64,000 nucleotides of DNA, taken from SHVO01 sp041905795. GTDB lineage: Bacteria > Pseudomonadota > Alphaproteobacteria > Rhodospirillales > Rhodospirillaceae. Shown piece after piece: positions 8,753-16,822 of this stretch. Location of the stretch: contig JAYRKL010000003.1 of the NCBI GenBank assembly GCA_041905795.1, forward strand, positions 186,001 to 250,000, written 5' to 3'. The notes beneath the pieces are model-generated. The model was given only the letters and a program-made list of their open reading frames with translations, had not been told where the DNA came from and did not search any database. Every line of letters starts with the position of its first letter. Position 1 is the first letter of the stretch. A program made the translations under genes and the position numbers.

Positions 8753-10168
8753 ATGACGCGTCTTCTTTTGGCGGCGGTTCTGGTGCTGTGGGCGGGAGCG
8801 GCGCAGGCGCAATCCCAGAAGGCGTCCGACCCGCCGGTATTCCTGTCGGGCGCCACCTTGATCGACGTGGTGCGCGGCGAGGCCTATGCCGACATGGGCG
8901 TGGTGCTGGAGGGCGGCAAGATCACCGGCCTGTTCTTCGACTTCCCCTACAACGCCGCGCGCATTCCCGCCAACGCGGTGCGCGTCAATCTCAAGGGCAA
9001 GTTCCTGATCCCCGGCATGATGGACCTGCATGTCCACGCGCCGCACAGCTACAAGAACGTCGACATCAACCTGCCCCACTACCTGAAGATGTTCCTGGCC
9101 GGCGGGGTGACGACAGTCCGCGCCATGGGCGACCGTCAGGAAAACCTGGTCCGCATCAAGAACGACATCGACGAAGGCCGCATCGGCGGCCCCAATATGA
9201 TCATCGGCTCGTTCCCGCCCATCGAGCAGGCGCCCGGCTTCCCGCGCCTGGAGCGCACCGACATCGTCAACACGCCGCTGGAGGCCCGCGCGCTCACCCG
9301 CGACTACATCTTCAAGGGCGCCCGGTGGGTGAAGTTCTACAATTACGTCGACGCCGAGATGACCGCCGCCGTGGTGGAGGAAGCCCACCGGCACGGCGCG
9401 AAGGTGTTCGGCCACTTCGCCATGCTCGGCGCCGCCGGCGCGGCGCGCCTCGGTGTGGACAGCATCGAGCATATGACCGCCCTGCTCCAGGAAACCTTGG
9501 GCTACCAGGATAGTCTGGCTTTGGAGGACATCGGCTACTACCGCGGCTTTGTGCAATGGGACAAGGCCAACGAGAAGAAGCTGGACGAGATTTTCAAGGT
9601 CATGGTCGAGCATAAGACCGCGCTGATCCCGACCATCACCATCCAGAATGTCGCCGCCGATCCCGAGGGCATCGCCAAGACCAGCCAGCCCTGGTTCGAT
9701 CTCTACCAGAAGGAGATCATGATCGCCTATGAGAAGGACCCGCTGCGTGTCGCCGCGGTCTACGACTTCAGGAACGTGAAGGAGCGCTGGAAGGGCAGCA
9801 TGCTGGCCCAGGCCAAACAGGTGGCGCGCTTCGTGAAAATGGGAGGCCGCGTCGGCACCGGCTCCGACCTGGAGCCCGCGCCGCCGATCGTGCCGGGCCT
9901 CAGCATCCACCAGGAACTGGAATGGTATGTGCTGGGCGGCATGACGCCCCTGGAAGCCTTGCGCACCGCCACCATTGGGTCGGCCGAGATCCTGGGCTGG
10001 CAGGACCGCTTCGGCTCCATCGAGATCGGCAAGCAGGCCGACATCGTGGTGGTGAACGGCAATCCCCTCACCGACATCAAGCAGGTCGGCAATATCGACA
10101 CCGTGGTGCAGGCCGGCCGGGTTTATAAAATCAGCGAACTCAAGGCCCAGCTGAAGAGCGGATCTTAA
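8753..10168 (+). CDS. Secreted metal-dependent amidohydrolase family protein
   Basis: The 471-residue protein begins with a signal peptide (MTRLLLAAVLVLWAGAAQAQ). The amidohydrolase-superfamily signature follows: GKFLIPGMMDLHVHAP with the metal-binding HxH pair, later KVFGHFA, GVDSIEHM and the late Asp in GTGSDLEPAP, ending in ADIVVVNGNPL, which is characteristic of imidazolonepropionase/prolidase-like members. It is predicted to act in the periplasm on an amide, lactam or dipeptide-like substrate that cannot be specified. AGGGGGG lies directly upstream of the ATG. It converges on the next gene, and their stop codons overlap in TTAA. Confidence 0.87.
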   Translation: MTRLLLAAVLVLWAGAAQAQSQKASDPPVFLSGATLIDVVRGEAYADMGVVLEGGKITGLFFDFPYNAARIPANAVRVNLKGKFLIPGMMDLHVHAPHSYKNVDINLPHYLKMFLAGGVTTVRAMGDRQENLVRIKNDIDEGRIGGPNMIIGSFPPIEQAPGFPRLERTDIVNTPLEARALTRDYIFKGARWVKFYNYVDAEMTAAVVEEAHRHGAKVFGHFAMLGAAGAARLGVDSIEHMTALLQETLGYQDSLALEDIGYYRGFVQWDKANEKKLDEIFKVMVEHKTALIPTITIQNVAADPEGIAKTSQPWFDLYQKEIMIAYEKDPLRVAAVYDFRNVKERWKGSMLAQAKQVARFVKMGGRVGTGSDLEPAPPIVPGLSIHQELEWYVLGGMTPLEALRTATIGSAEILGWQDRFGSIEIGKQADIVVVNGNPLTDIKQVGNIDTVVQAGRVYKISELKAQLKSGS

Positions 10169-10518
10169 CCTTTAAGGGCGGCGGCGTAAGCGTCGGGCTT
10201 GAAACCGACCAGCAGTTTGCCGCCGCCAAGGTCGAGCACCGGGCGTTTGATCATCGACGGCTGATCGAGCATCAGCGCGATGGCCTTGGCTTCGGTGACG
10301 CCGGCCTTGTCCTTGTCCGGCAGTTTCTTGAAGGTGGTGCCGGCGCGGTTGAGCAGGGTCTCCCAGCCGACATTCTTGCTCCATGTCTCCAGCCGCGCGC
10401 GGTCGATGCCGGCGGTCTTGTAGTCGTGGAAGCCGTAGGCGACGCCTTTCTGCTCCAGCCATGCGCGTGCCTTCTTGATGGTGTCGCAGTTCTTGATGCC
10501 GTACATGGTCAACGCCAT
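10165..10518 (-). CDS. ArsC/Spx/YffB-family thioredoxin-fold protein
   Basis: The 117-residue protein starts MALTMYGIKNCDTIKKARAWL, which carries the single-Cys ArsC-fold motif of the YffB/Spx group. It later has RPVLDLGGGKLLVGFK, the usual RP-containing region near the active site. True arsenate reduction is not implied, because most YffB-type proteins have no proven substrate. I chose the ATG at 10518, which matches family length (115–118 residues) and has CTGAGG upstream. It follows the MFS gene with a 7-base gap, so they probably share a transcript. Confidence 0.87.
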   Translation of the reverse strand: MALTMYGIKNCDTIKKARAWLEQKGVAYGFHDYKTAGIDRARLETWSKNVGWETLLNRAGTTFKKLPDKDKAGVTEAKAIALMLDQPSMIKRPVLDLGGGKLLVGFKPDAYAAALKG

Positions 10519-10525
10519 GGCAACC

Positions 10526-11827
10526 TCAGGCTGATTGAGAAGACCGGCGCGCATCCGCGCGCGACAGATAAAACGACAGGCACCCCATGGCAATGAACAG
10601 CCCGGCGGCGCTGAAGGCCAGGGACCAGTGGATGCCGACCAGGGTGCCGCCCAAACCCACCGTGACGCCGCTAAAGGCGCGCATGCCGAGGGCAGAGACG
10701 GTGTAGAGGCCGATGACGCGGCCGCGGATCTGGTCGGGCGCGTTCAACTGCACCAGGGCCTGGGCCATGGAGCTGAACGCCAGTTCGGTGAACCCGGCGA
10801 CGAACAGGGCCATGAGCGCTACGATATAAACCGAGGTGGTCGCGAACACCGCCAGCGCCACGCACCAGCCCATGACCAGCAGGAAGGCCGTGCGCGCCCG
10901 GGCCTGGAGCGCGCCGCTGCCTTCCAGCGCGATCCCCGCCGCCAGCGCGCCGGTGGCGTCGGCCGCCAGCAGCATACTGTAGAGAATGCCGACATCGCCG
11001 TGACCGAGGTCGCGCGCGAAGCCCGGCATCTGCGCCTGGTAGGAGTTACCGATCGCAAAGGATGCACAGGCCGCCAGCAGGCACATGGACAACAGCACCG
11101 GATTGCCGCCCACCACCCGCGCGGTCGAGATCACATCGGCGAGGCCGCGCAGCGCCGGGCGCGGCGCCGCGGGCGCCGTGCGGAAGCGCGGGCCGTAGGG
11201 CGCCTTCCACAGCCAGATCACCAGCGGCAGATAGATGGCGGCGTTGAACAGGATGCCGTTGACGGGTCCCAGCGCCAGCAGGATGGCGCCGCCGACGGCG
11301 GGGCCGAGCAGGAGGCCCATGTAGCGCGCCGTGGCGTTGAGGCGCACGGCGCTCTGCAGATGGTCCTTGCCGGCGATGTCGTGGATCAGGAGCTGGCTGG
11401 CCGGGCTCCACAGCACGCCGGCGAAGCCATGGACCACCAGCAGCACCTGGGCATGCCAGATCTCCAGGCTGTCGGTGAGGAAGAAGTAGCCCCAGCCCAG
11501 CGAGGCGCCCATGAACAGCGCCATGCCGATCTGGATCAGCCGCCGCGGGTCGAAGCGGTCGGCCAGCGCTCCGGAGATCACCGAGAAGAACAGATACGGC
11601 AGCCAATGCGACAGCACCGCGAAGCCGCCGAGGGCCGGCGACTGGAACTTCTGGAACACCATCCAGTAGCTGATCACATGCTCGATGCTGTCGGCCATCA
11701 TCGCCAGGGCCGAACAGGTCAGATAGGCGCGAAAACCGGGATGGCGGAGCGCCGCGAAGGATGGCGGGCGCGGCGAAGGCGAGGACGACACGAAGCTTAC
11801 TCCGGAGGGCGAGGCCGCCCTTGTCAA
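10526..11827 (-). CDS. MFS transporter, MFS_3 (EntS-like exporter) type
   Basis: The 433-residue protein has twelve predicted membrane segments. The loop motif GALADRFDPRRLIQIG after TM2 and the N-terminal LRHPGFRAYLTCSALAMMAD match exporters related to the enterobactin exporter EntS. No siderophore genes are nearby, so the substrate is unknown. It is divergent from the monooxygenase-fold gene at 11887, with about 60 bp between them. The N-terminus before PSFAALRHP is Ser/Pro-rich and may be over-extended. Confidence 0.88.
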   Translation of the reverse strand: MTRAASPSGVSFVSSSPSPRPPSFAALRHPGFRAYLTCSALAMMADSIEHVISYWMVFQKFQSPALGGFAVLSHWLPYLFFSVISGALADRFDPRRLIQIGMALFMGASLGWGYFFLTDSLEIWHAQVLLVVHGFAGVLWSPASQLLIHDIAGKDHLQSAVRLNATARYMGLLLGPAVGGAILLALGPVNGILFNAAIYLPLVIWLWKAPYGPRFRTAPAAPRPALRGLADVISTARVVGGNPVLLSMCLLAACASFAIGNSYQAQMPGFARDLGHGDVGILYSMLLAADATGALAAGIALEGSGALQARARTAFLLVMGWCVALAVFATTSVYIVALMALFVAGFTELAFSSMAQALVQLNAPDQIRGRVIGLYTVSALGMRAFSGVTVGLGGTLVGIHWSLAFSAAGLFIAMGCLSFYLSRADARRSSQSA

Positions 11828-11886
11828 CGCCGCGGCCTCTCTGTCACATGGTATATGCGAAACGCGACCATGGGAGGAGAGCCTTC

Positions 11887-12186
11887 ATGACAGAGACCCG
11901 CAAGATCACCGCCCTGCTGATCGCCAAGCCGGGCAAGGCGGCGGAGTTGGAAGCGCTGATCCGCGGCATGGTCGGGCCCTGCCGGGCCGAGCCCGGAAAC
12001 CTGCGCTGGGATGTCTGGCAGGACCGGGATGACCCCAACCGGTTCGTGCTGGACGAACTGTATGCCGACGATGCCGCCGTGGCCGCCCACCGTGCCAGCG
12101 CGCATTTCCTGAACTATGCCGGAAAGATCGGCGATCTCGCGGACCGCACGCCGATTGTCTCCAAGCCCTACGACGTGGCCGGCTAG
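11887..12186 (+). CDS. Antibiotic biosynthesis monooxygenase (ABM) domain protein
   Basis: The 99-residue single-domain ferredoxin-like fold is typical of the ABM/quinol monooxygenase family: ITALLIAKPGKAAELEALI, then EPGNLRWDVWQDRDDPNRFVLDELYADDAAVAAH. Members act as cofactor-less monooxygenases or heme-degrading enzymes, and many have no known substrate. AGGAG sits eight bases upstream of the ATG at 11887. An upstream in-frame ATG at 11761 would run through the divergent gene and is rejected. Confidence 0.85.
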   Translation: MTETRKITALLIAKPGKAAELEALIRGMVGPCRAEPGNLRWDVWQDRDDPNRFVLDELYADDAAVAAHRASAHFLNYAGKIGDLADRTPIVSKPYDVAG

Positions 12187-12354
12187 CCTGGCGAAGGGCG
12201 GCAGCTGAACCGCAAGGAGCCGGAATCTCCGGCGGGAGTGAGGCACGGGGTCAATGTGGCGGGCGGGCGGGTTGTTCCGGGCGCGCCGCTTTTAAATCAT
12301 GCTGGACGAAGCCGGGCGTGGGAGCTTTACCCCCGAAGCGTCCGCGGCGAGTCA

Positions 12355-13005
12355 TCAACCCGCCGATGTGGCCTCGAACAGGGCCAGTTGCGCCGCGAAC
12401 GCCCGCTTGAAGGCGGGCCGGGCTTCGCCCCTGGCGACATAGGCCGCAAGATTGGGAGTGTCGTTCAGGAAGCCGGAACTGTTCAGCCGACGCATGACAC
12501 CGATCATCATCAAATCCCCGGCGCTGAAGGCGCCGTCGAGCCAGTCGGCCGTGCCCAGGCGGTTGGAGAGTTCGGCCAGCCGGTCGCGGAGCGGTTTTTC
12601 GACTAGAGGCATTCGCGCCTCGGCCCACGGCTTGTCGCGCTCGAAAAGTTTGGCCGTGGTGAAATTGACGATGGGCGGCTCGATGGTGCTCAGCGCCGCG
12701 AACATCCAGGTGATGGCGCGAGCGCGGGCAGCGGCGTCTGTAGGCAACAGGCCCGGGTACCTTTCCGCGATGTGGAGCACGATGGAGCCGGATTCGAACA
12801 GCACCAGATCGCCATCCTCGTAGGTGGGGATCTGCCCAAACGGCTGGAGTTTGCGGTGCGCGGCTTCTCGGTTCTGGCCGAACGGAACCGGGCGCACGTC
12901 ATAGGGTTGGCCCACCTCCTCCAGAGCCCAGCGCACCTGCATATCGCGCGCAAGGCCCCGGCCACGGTCGGGCGAGCCGCCGAAAGCGGTGATCGTCGGT
13001 TTCAT
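12355..13005 (-). CDS. Glutathione S-transferase family protein
   Basis: The 216-residue protein has an N-terminal thioredoxin fold (RGLARDMQVRWALEEVGQPYDVRPVPFG), the conserved cis-Pro segment FGQIPTYEDGDLVLFESGSIVLHIAERY that binds glutathione, and an all-helical C-terminal domain. It lies 68 bases downstream of ridA on the same strand, so it probably belongs to the operon controlled from the TetR intergenic region. A role in detoxifying an electrophile is inference. Confidence 0.87.
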   Translation of the reverse strand: MKPTITAFGGSPDRGRGLARDMQVRWALEEVGQPYDVRPVPFGQNREAAHRKLQPFGQIPTYEDGDLVLFESGSIVLHIAERYPGLLPTDAAARARAITWMFAALSTIEPPIVNFTTAKLFERDKPWAEARMPLVEKPLRDRLAELSNRLGTADWLDGAFSAGDLMMIGVMRRLNSSGFLNDTPNLAAYVARGEARPAFKRAFAAQLALFEATSAG

Positions 13006-13073
13006 CGGGCATCTCCGGCGTTCGTGGTGCCCGAAGGATAACCAATCCGGGGACCATGCTCTACCGCCGCGCC

Positions 13074-13460
13074 CTATTTCGCGGCGGCGATCACTTCAAC
13101 CTCCAGCAGCATATCGGGCCACACCAGCTGGGGAATGATCAGCAGCATCGAGGCGGGCTTCGCGTCGCCCAGGCACTGCCGGCGGATCTTGGCGTAGGGC
13201 TTAATGTCGTCAGGGCGGATCAGATATTGGGTGACCTTGACGATATCCGCCGCCGTCATGCCGGCTTTGTCGAGAACGGCGAGAATGTGTTTCCAGGCCA
13301 GCTCCGCTTGGCCTTCGATATCCTTGGGCAGCTCACCGGCGGCCGTGAGGCCCGGCGTGCCCGACGTGATCAGCCAGCGCAGGCCGGGCGCAGCCTCCAC
13401 CGCGTCGCTGTAAAACCCGATCTGGCTGGCGACGCCGATATCGTGAGCCTTATGCGCCAT
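13074..13460 (-). CDS. RidA/YjgF-family protein
   Basis: The 128-residue trimer-forming RidA fold shows YSDAVEAAPGLRWLITSGTPGL, QAELAWKHILAVLDKAGMTAADIVKVTQYL and the C-terminal MLLEVEVIAAAK. Classical RidA hydrolyses reactive enamine/imine intermediates. The canonical Arg before the C-terminal strand is not obvious here (RRQCLGDAKPASMLLIIPQL), so this may be a divergent subfamily with another role. It is transcribed divergently from the TetR gene, with the two operators between their starts. Confidence 0.86.
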   Translation of the reverse strand: MAHKAHDIGVASQIGFYSDAVEAAPGLRWLITSGTPGLTAAGELPKDIEGQAELAWKHILAVLDKAGMTAADIVKVTQYLIRPDDIKPYAKIRRQCLGDAKPASMLLIIPQLVWPDMLLEVEVIAAAK

Positions 13461-13497
13461 GGATTCCCTCCTGCGATTGAGTGGCTTGCAAGCGCGC

Positions 13498-13547
13498 GGT
13501 ACTAGTCAGTACCATAATCGGAAATTTGTGGTACCGTACAGTACCAT
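13498..13547. promoter_or_regulatory. Two matching palindromic operators between ridA and tetR
   Basis: Two copies of GGTAC-N4-CAGTACCAT begin at 13498 and 13530, 32 bp apart (about three helical turns). The first has 6-bp palindromic arms (GGTACT/AGTACC). The second is an 18-bp palindrome at 13529–13546 with eight of nine pairs matched. They fill the gap between the divergent ridA and tetR starts and end 14 bases before the TetR ATG. Copy number, symmetry and position are what is expected of TetR autoregulation. Confidence 0.75.
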
Positions 13548-13561
13548 TTCACAGAGGTTTG

Positions 13562-14194
13562 ATGTCAGACCGGCGCCATCGCTCCATGTTGAATGACGGC
13601 GAAACCGAGGTTCGGGGCCGCATCCTCGCGGCCGCCTTCGCGGCGTTCATGAAGAAAGGCTTCGCCGCTGCCGGTACCGCCGAGATCGCCGCCCGCGCCC
13701 GCGTCTCGAAGCGCGAGATCTATGCCTTGTTCGGCAATAAGCAGGGCCTGCTGCTGGCCTGCATCACGGAGCGGGTGCGGCGCCTGCACCTGCCCACCGA
13801 CCTGCCGGTGCCCGGCGACCGCGAGACTCTGGCGCAGGTGCTGACCACCTTCGGCCAGCAGCTCATCAAGGAAATCAGCGACCCGGCGGTGGTGGCGGTG
13901 TTTCGGCTGGCGGTGGCCGAAGCCATGCGCACCCGTGAAGTCGCGCAGGCGTTGGAGTCCATCGGCCGCCAAGCGGTGCAGGAGGCCCTGGGCGCCATCA
14001 TGGCGCAGGCGCAAGAGTCAGGCCTGGTGCAAGGCCGCCCCGCCGCCTGCGCCGAACAATTCAGCGGTTTGCTGTGGGGGAGTTTGATGATCAGCCTGCT
14101 GCTGGGCGTGGCCAAGCGCCCGGATGCGCAGGAGATCGAAGCACGGGCGCAGGATGCGGCGGCGGCCTTCTTGCGGCTTCACGCCCGGCGCTAG
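13562..14194 (+). CDS. TetR/AcrR-family transcriptional regulator
   Basis: The 210-residue protein has the TetR DNA-binding domain at its N-terminus: ILAAAFAAFMKKGFAAAGTAEIAARARVSKREIYALFGNKQGLL, with the helix-turn-helix in the middle. A C-terminal helical ligand domain of the TetR_C AefR-like type follows. I chose the ATG at 13562, which has AGAGG upstream. The frame is open to 13481, but that start would lie inside the operator region. It probably represses itself and the divergent ridA–GST genes. Its stop abuts the stop of the convergent ABC-F gene inside the palindrome GCTAGCTAGC. Confidence 0.9.
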   Translation: MSDRRHRSMLNDGETEVRGRILAAAFAAFMKKGFAAAGTAEIAARARVSKREIYALFGNKQGLLLACITERVRRLHLPTDLPVPGDRETLAQVLTTFGQQLIKEISDPAVVAVFRLAVAEAMRTREVAQALESIGRQAVQEALGAIMAQAQESGLVQGRPAACAEQFSGLLWGSLMISLLLGVAKRPDAQEIEARAQDAAAAFLRLHARR

Positions 14195-15841
14195 CTAGCC
14201 CCCCGGATGCAGCCCCGGGGCTTCGTGGCCGGTGCGGGCCACGTATTCGGTGTAGCCGCCGCCGTATTGGTGGAGGCCCTCGGGCGTCAGTTCCAGCACA
14301 CGGTTGGAGAGGCGGGCCAGGAAATAGCGGTCGTGGGACACGAACAGCATGGTGCCCTCGAATTCCGCCAGGGCGTCCACCAGCATTTCCTTAGTCGCCA
14401 TGTCGAGGTGGTTGGTGGGCTCGTCCAGCACCAGGAAATTGGGCGGATCGAACAGCATCTTGGCCATGACCAGGCGCGCCTTCTCGCCGCCCGAGAGCAC
14501 GCGGCAGGGTTTGTCGACATCGTCCCCGGAGAAACCGAAACACCCGGCCAGCGCGCGTAACGACCCCTGCCCCGCCTGGGGAAACGAGCCGTCGAGGGAT
14601 TCAAAGATGGTCTCGTCGCCGTCCAGGAGATCCATGGAGTGCTGGGCGAAATAGCCCATCTTCACATTGGCGCCGATTTTCACCGTGCCTTTGTCGGGGG
14701 CCGTGCCTACGTCGGATGACTCGGCGCCGGCCACCAGTTTCAGCAGGGTCGATTTCCCGGCGCCGTTGGCGCCCAGCACGCACCAGCGTTCCTTGCGCCG
14801 CAGGATCAGGTCGAGGTCGTCGTAGATCACATGGCGGCCGTAGGCCTTGTGCACATGCGCGAAGCTGACCACGTCATCGCCCGAGCGCGGCGGGCTGCGG
14901 AACTCGAAGCGCACGGTCTGGCGCCGGCGCGGCGGCTCGACGCGCTCGATCTTGTCGAGCTTCTTCACCCGGCTTTGCACCTGGGCGGCATGGGAAGCGC
15001 GCGCCTTGAAGCGCTCGATGAAGGCGATCTCCTTGGCCAGCATCGCCTGCTGGCGGTCGAACTGCGCTTGGCGCTGTTTCTCGGCCAGCGCCCGCTGCTG
15101 CTCATAGAAATCGTAGTCGCCGGAATAGCTGGTGAGTTCGCCGCCGTCGATTTCCACGATCTTGTTGACGATGCGGTTCATGAATTCGCGGTCGTGGGAG
15201 GTCATGAGCAGCGCGCCGTCATAGCGCTTGAGGAAATCTTCCAGCCAGATCAGGCTTTCCAGATCGAGGTGGTTCGAGGGTTCGTCGAGCAGCATGGCGT
15301 CGGGTTTCATCAACAAAATCCGTGCCAGCGCCACGCGCATCTTCCAGCCGCCCGAGAGCAGGCCGACGTCGCCGTCCATGCGTTCCGGGCTGAAGCTCAG
15401 GCCCGCCAGCACCTCGCGCGCGCGGCTCTCCAGTTCATAGCCGCCCAATTCCTGGAAACGCCCCTGCACTTCCCCATAGCGTGTGACCAAGTCATCCATC
15501 TGGTCCGCCTGGTCGGGATCGCCCATGGCGGCTTCGAGGCTGGCCATTTCCGCCGACAGGGTGCTCACCGGACCGGCGCCGTCCATCACCGCCGCTACCG
15601 CGGTCTGGCCCGACATCTCGCCCACGTCCTGGCTGAAGTAGCCGATCGTCATGCCGGACTCCACCAGCACCCGGCCGTCGTCGGGCTGCTCGGCGCCGGC
15701 GATCATGCGGAAGATGGTCGACTTGCCGGCGCCGTTCGGACCGACCAGGCCCACCTTCTCGCCCTTCTGCAGCGCCATGGACGCTTCGATGAACAGGAGC
15801 TGGTGCCCGTGCTGCTTGCTGATGGAATCGAGACGAATCAT
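14195..15841 (-). CDS. ABC-F family ATPase (EttA/Uup/YheS-like)
   Basis: The 548-residue soluble protein has two ATP-binding cassettes and no membrane segments. Cassette 1 has Walker A GPNGAGKST, signature LSGGWKMRV and Walker B MLLDEPSNHLD. Cassette 2 has GANGAGKST, LSGGEKARL and LVLDEPTNHLD. The helical linker between them (RALAEKQRQAQFDRQQAMLAK region) is the ABC-F P-site tRNA-interaction motif. ABC-F proteins bind the ribosome E-site and relieve stalling or confer antibiotic protection, and the precise subfamily cannot be set here. It starts at the ATG at 15841. Confidence 0.9.
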   Translation of the reverse strand: MIRLDSISKQHGHQLLFIEASMALQKGEKVGLVGPNGAGKSTIFRMIAGAEQPDDGRVLVESGMTIGYFSQDVGEMSGQTAVAAVMDGAGPVSTLSAEMASLEAAMGDPDQADQMDDLVTRYGEVQGRFQELGGYELESRAREVLAGLSFSPERMDGDVGLLSGGWKMRVALARILLMKPDAMLLDEPSNHLDLESLIWLEDFLKRYDGALLMTSHDREFMNRIVNKIVEIDGGELTSYSGDYDFYEQQRALAEKQRQAQFDRQQAMLAKEIAFIERFKARASHAAQVQSRVKKLDKIERVEPPRRRQTVRFEFRSPPRSGDDVVSFAHVHKAYGRHVIYDDLDLILRRKERWCVLGANGAGKSTLLKLVAGAESSDVGTAPDKGTVKIGANVKMGYFAQHSMDLLDGDETIFESLDGSFPQAGQGSLRALAGCFGFSGDDVDKPCRVLSGGEKARLVMAKMLFDPPNFLVLDEPTNHLDMATKEMLVDALAEFEGTMLFVSHDRYFLARLSNRVLELTPEGLHQYGGGYTEYVARTGHEAPGLHPGG

Positions 15842-16004
15842 GGGGCCGCGCCGAAATCAGGGGGTGAGATAAGCGTTTCGGGCGCGGTGATAGACGTATC
15901 GGGGAAGGATAACAATGCCGTCCGTCGAAGCTTTCACCGGGGCGCGAAGGTGAGGGACACGATTAAATTCAAATTCGAGGACAGCGGCGGCCCAACTCAA
16001 TGGG

Positions 16005-16646
16005 CTAGTGCGGATCGGCCTTCGCTTGATAGGGGATCACAACCCGGAATACCCGGGCGAACACCAGCGCGAAGAGAAGTGTGAGGGAGGCGGAAAATAG
16101 AACATCACTGAGGTAGTGATCTGTTTCAAGAATCCGGTCGACCGCGATGAACAGCGGAACGATGGCCAGCACCGGGCGGGCGCGTGGGAAGAGCAAGAAG
16201 AACGGCAAAAACAGCCCCCAGAAGTGCGCTGTGTGCCCAGACGGGAATGAGTTGCCCCCATCGATAAAGAACGTGTCGCCGTAGCCGCCGGTTTCAAACA
16301 GCTGATGCGGACGAATGCGGAGGAACACGTTTTTCAGCACTCCGGCGACCAGTCGCGCGAACAGAAAGGTCGTGCCGGCGAAAAAGAAAATCCTGCCCCA
16401 GTCCCGCCGCTTCATCGTGAAAAACAGAACCGCGCCGATGAAGATTTCAATGAACCCGGGCAGCCATTTTGAGACCGTGTAGCCGCCGGCGGCTTCCAAT
16501 ACCGGCATGACCGCATTCAGCGCGGGCTCCACACCGGCGAGGTTCTGGTGAATGAAAAAAGCCAGCGGCTGGTCGATGAGCCAGATGCTGAGTAGTACCG
16601 CCGCCGCGGTTGCCACCGTGAGATACGTCAGGTTCCTGCCAAGCAC
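16005..16646 (-). CDS. PAP2-family membrane phosphatase
   Basis: The 213-residue protein has about five or six membrane segments and all three PAP2 signature blocks: KNVFLRIRP (KX6RP), FPSGHTAHF (PSGH) and DRILETDHYLSD (RX5HX3D). The family dephosphorylates lipid phosphates such as undecaprenyl or lysophosphatidyl phosphates at the membrane surface. The frame is open to 16832, overlapping the guaA stop, but the N-terminal part there is charged and non-conserved. A GTG at 16646 has AGAGGGGG at ideal spacing just before the first hydrophobic segment, so I prefer it. An ATG at 16694 is the alternative. Confidence 0.8.
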   Translation of the reverse strand: MLGRNLTYLTVATAAAVLLSIWLIDQPLAFFIHQNLAGVEPALNAVMPVLEAAGGYTVSKWLPGFIEIFIGAVLFFTMKRRDWGRIFFFAGTTFLFARLVAGVLKNVFLRIRPHQLFETGGYGDTFFIDGGNSFPSGHTAHFWGLFLPFFLLFPRARPVLAIVPLFIAVDRILETDHYLSDVLFSASLTLLFALVFARVFRVVIPYQAKADPH

Positions 16647-16723
16647 GTTTGCGCCCCCTCTCTTTGTGTTGGCAACGTGCCTTGCAAGGACCATGCCTAA
16701 GGCAGAGCGGCTTAAAGCACATT

Positions 16724-16739
16724 GATTTTCTAGAAAATC
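16724..16739. repeat. Perfect 16-bp palindrome between guaA and the PAP2 gene
   Basis: GATTTTCTAGAAAATC is a perfect 16-bp palindrome in an AT-richer patch, 84 bases past the guaA stop and 78 bases upstream of the PAP2 GTG. It could be an operator or an interspersed-repeat remnant. Without a loop it is unlikely to be a terminator. Confidence 0.5.
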
Positions 16740-16822
16740 CTGGGGAGCCCTGCGGCTTCTATTCGCAGCTTTCGCAATCTTATCGCCGCCGGATCGAAGT
16801 ATTAGGCGATGCTGAGCGTCGA

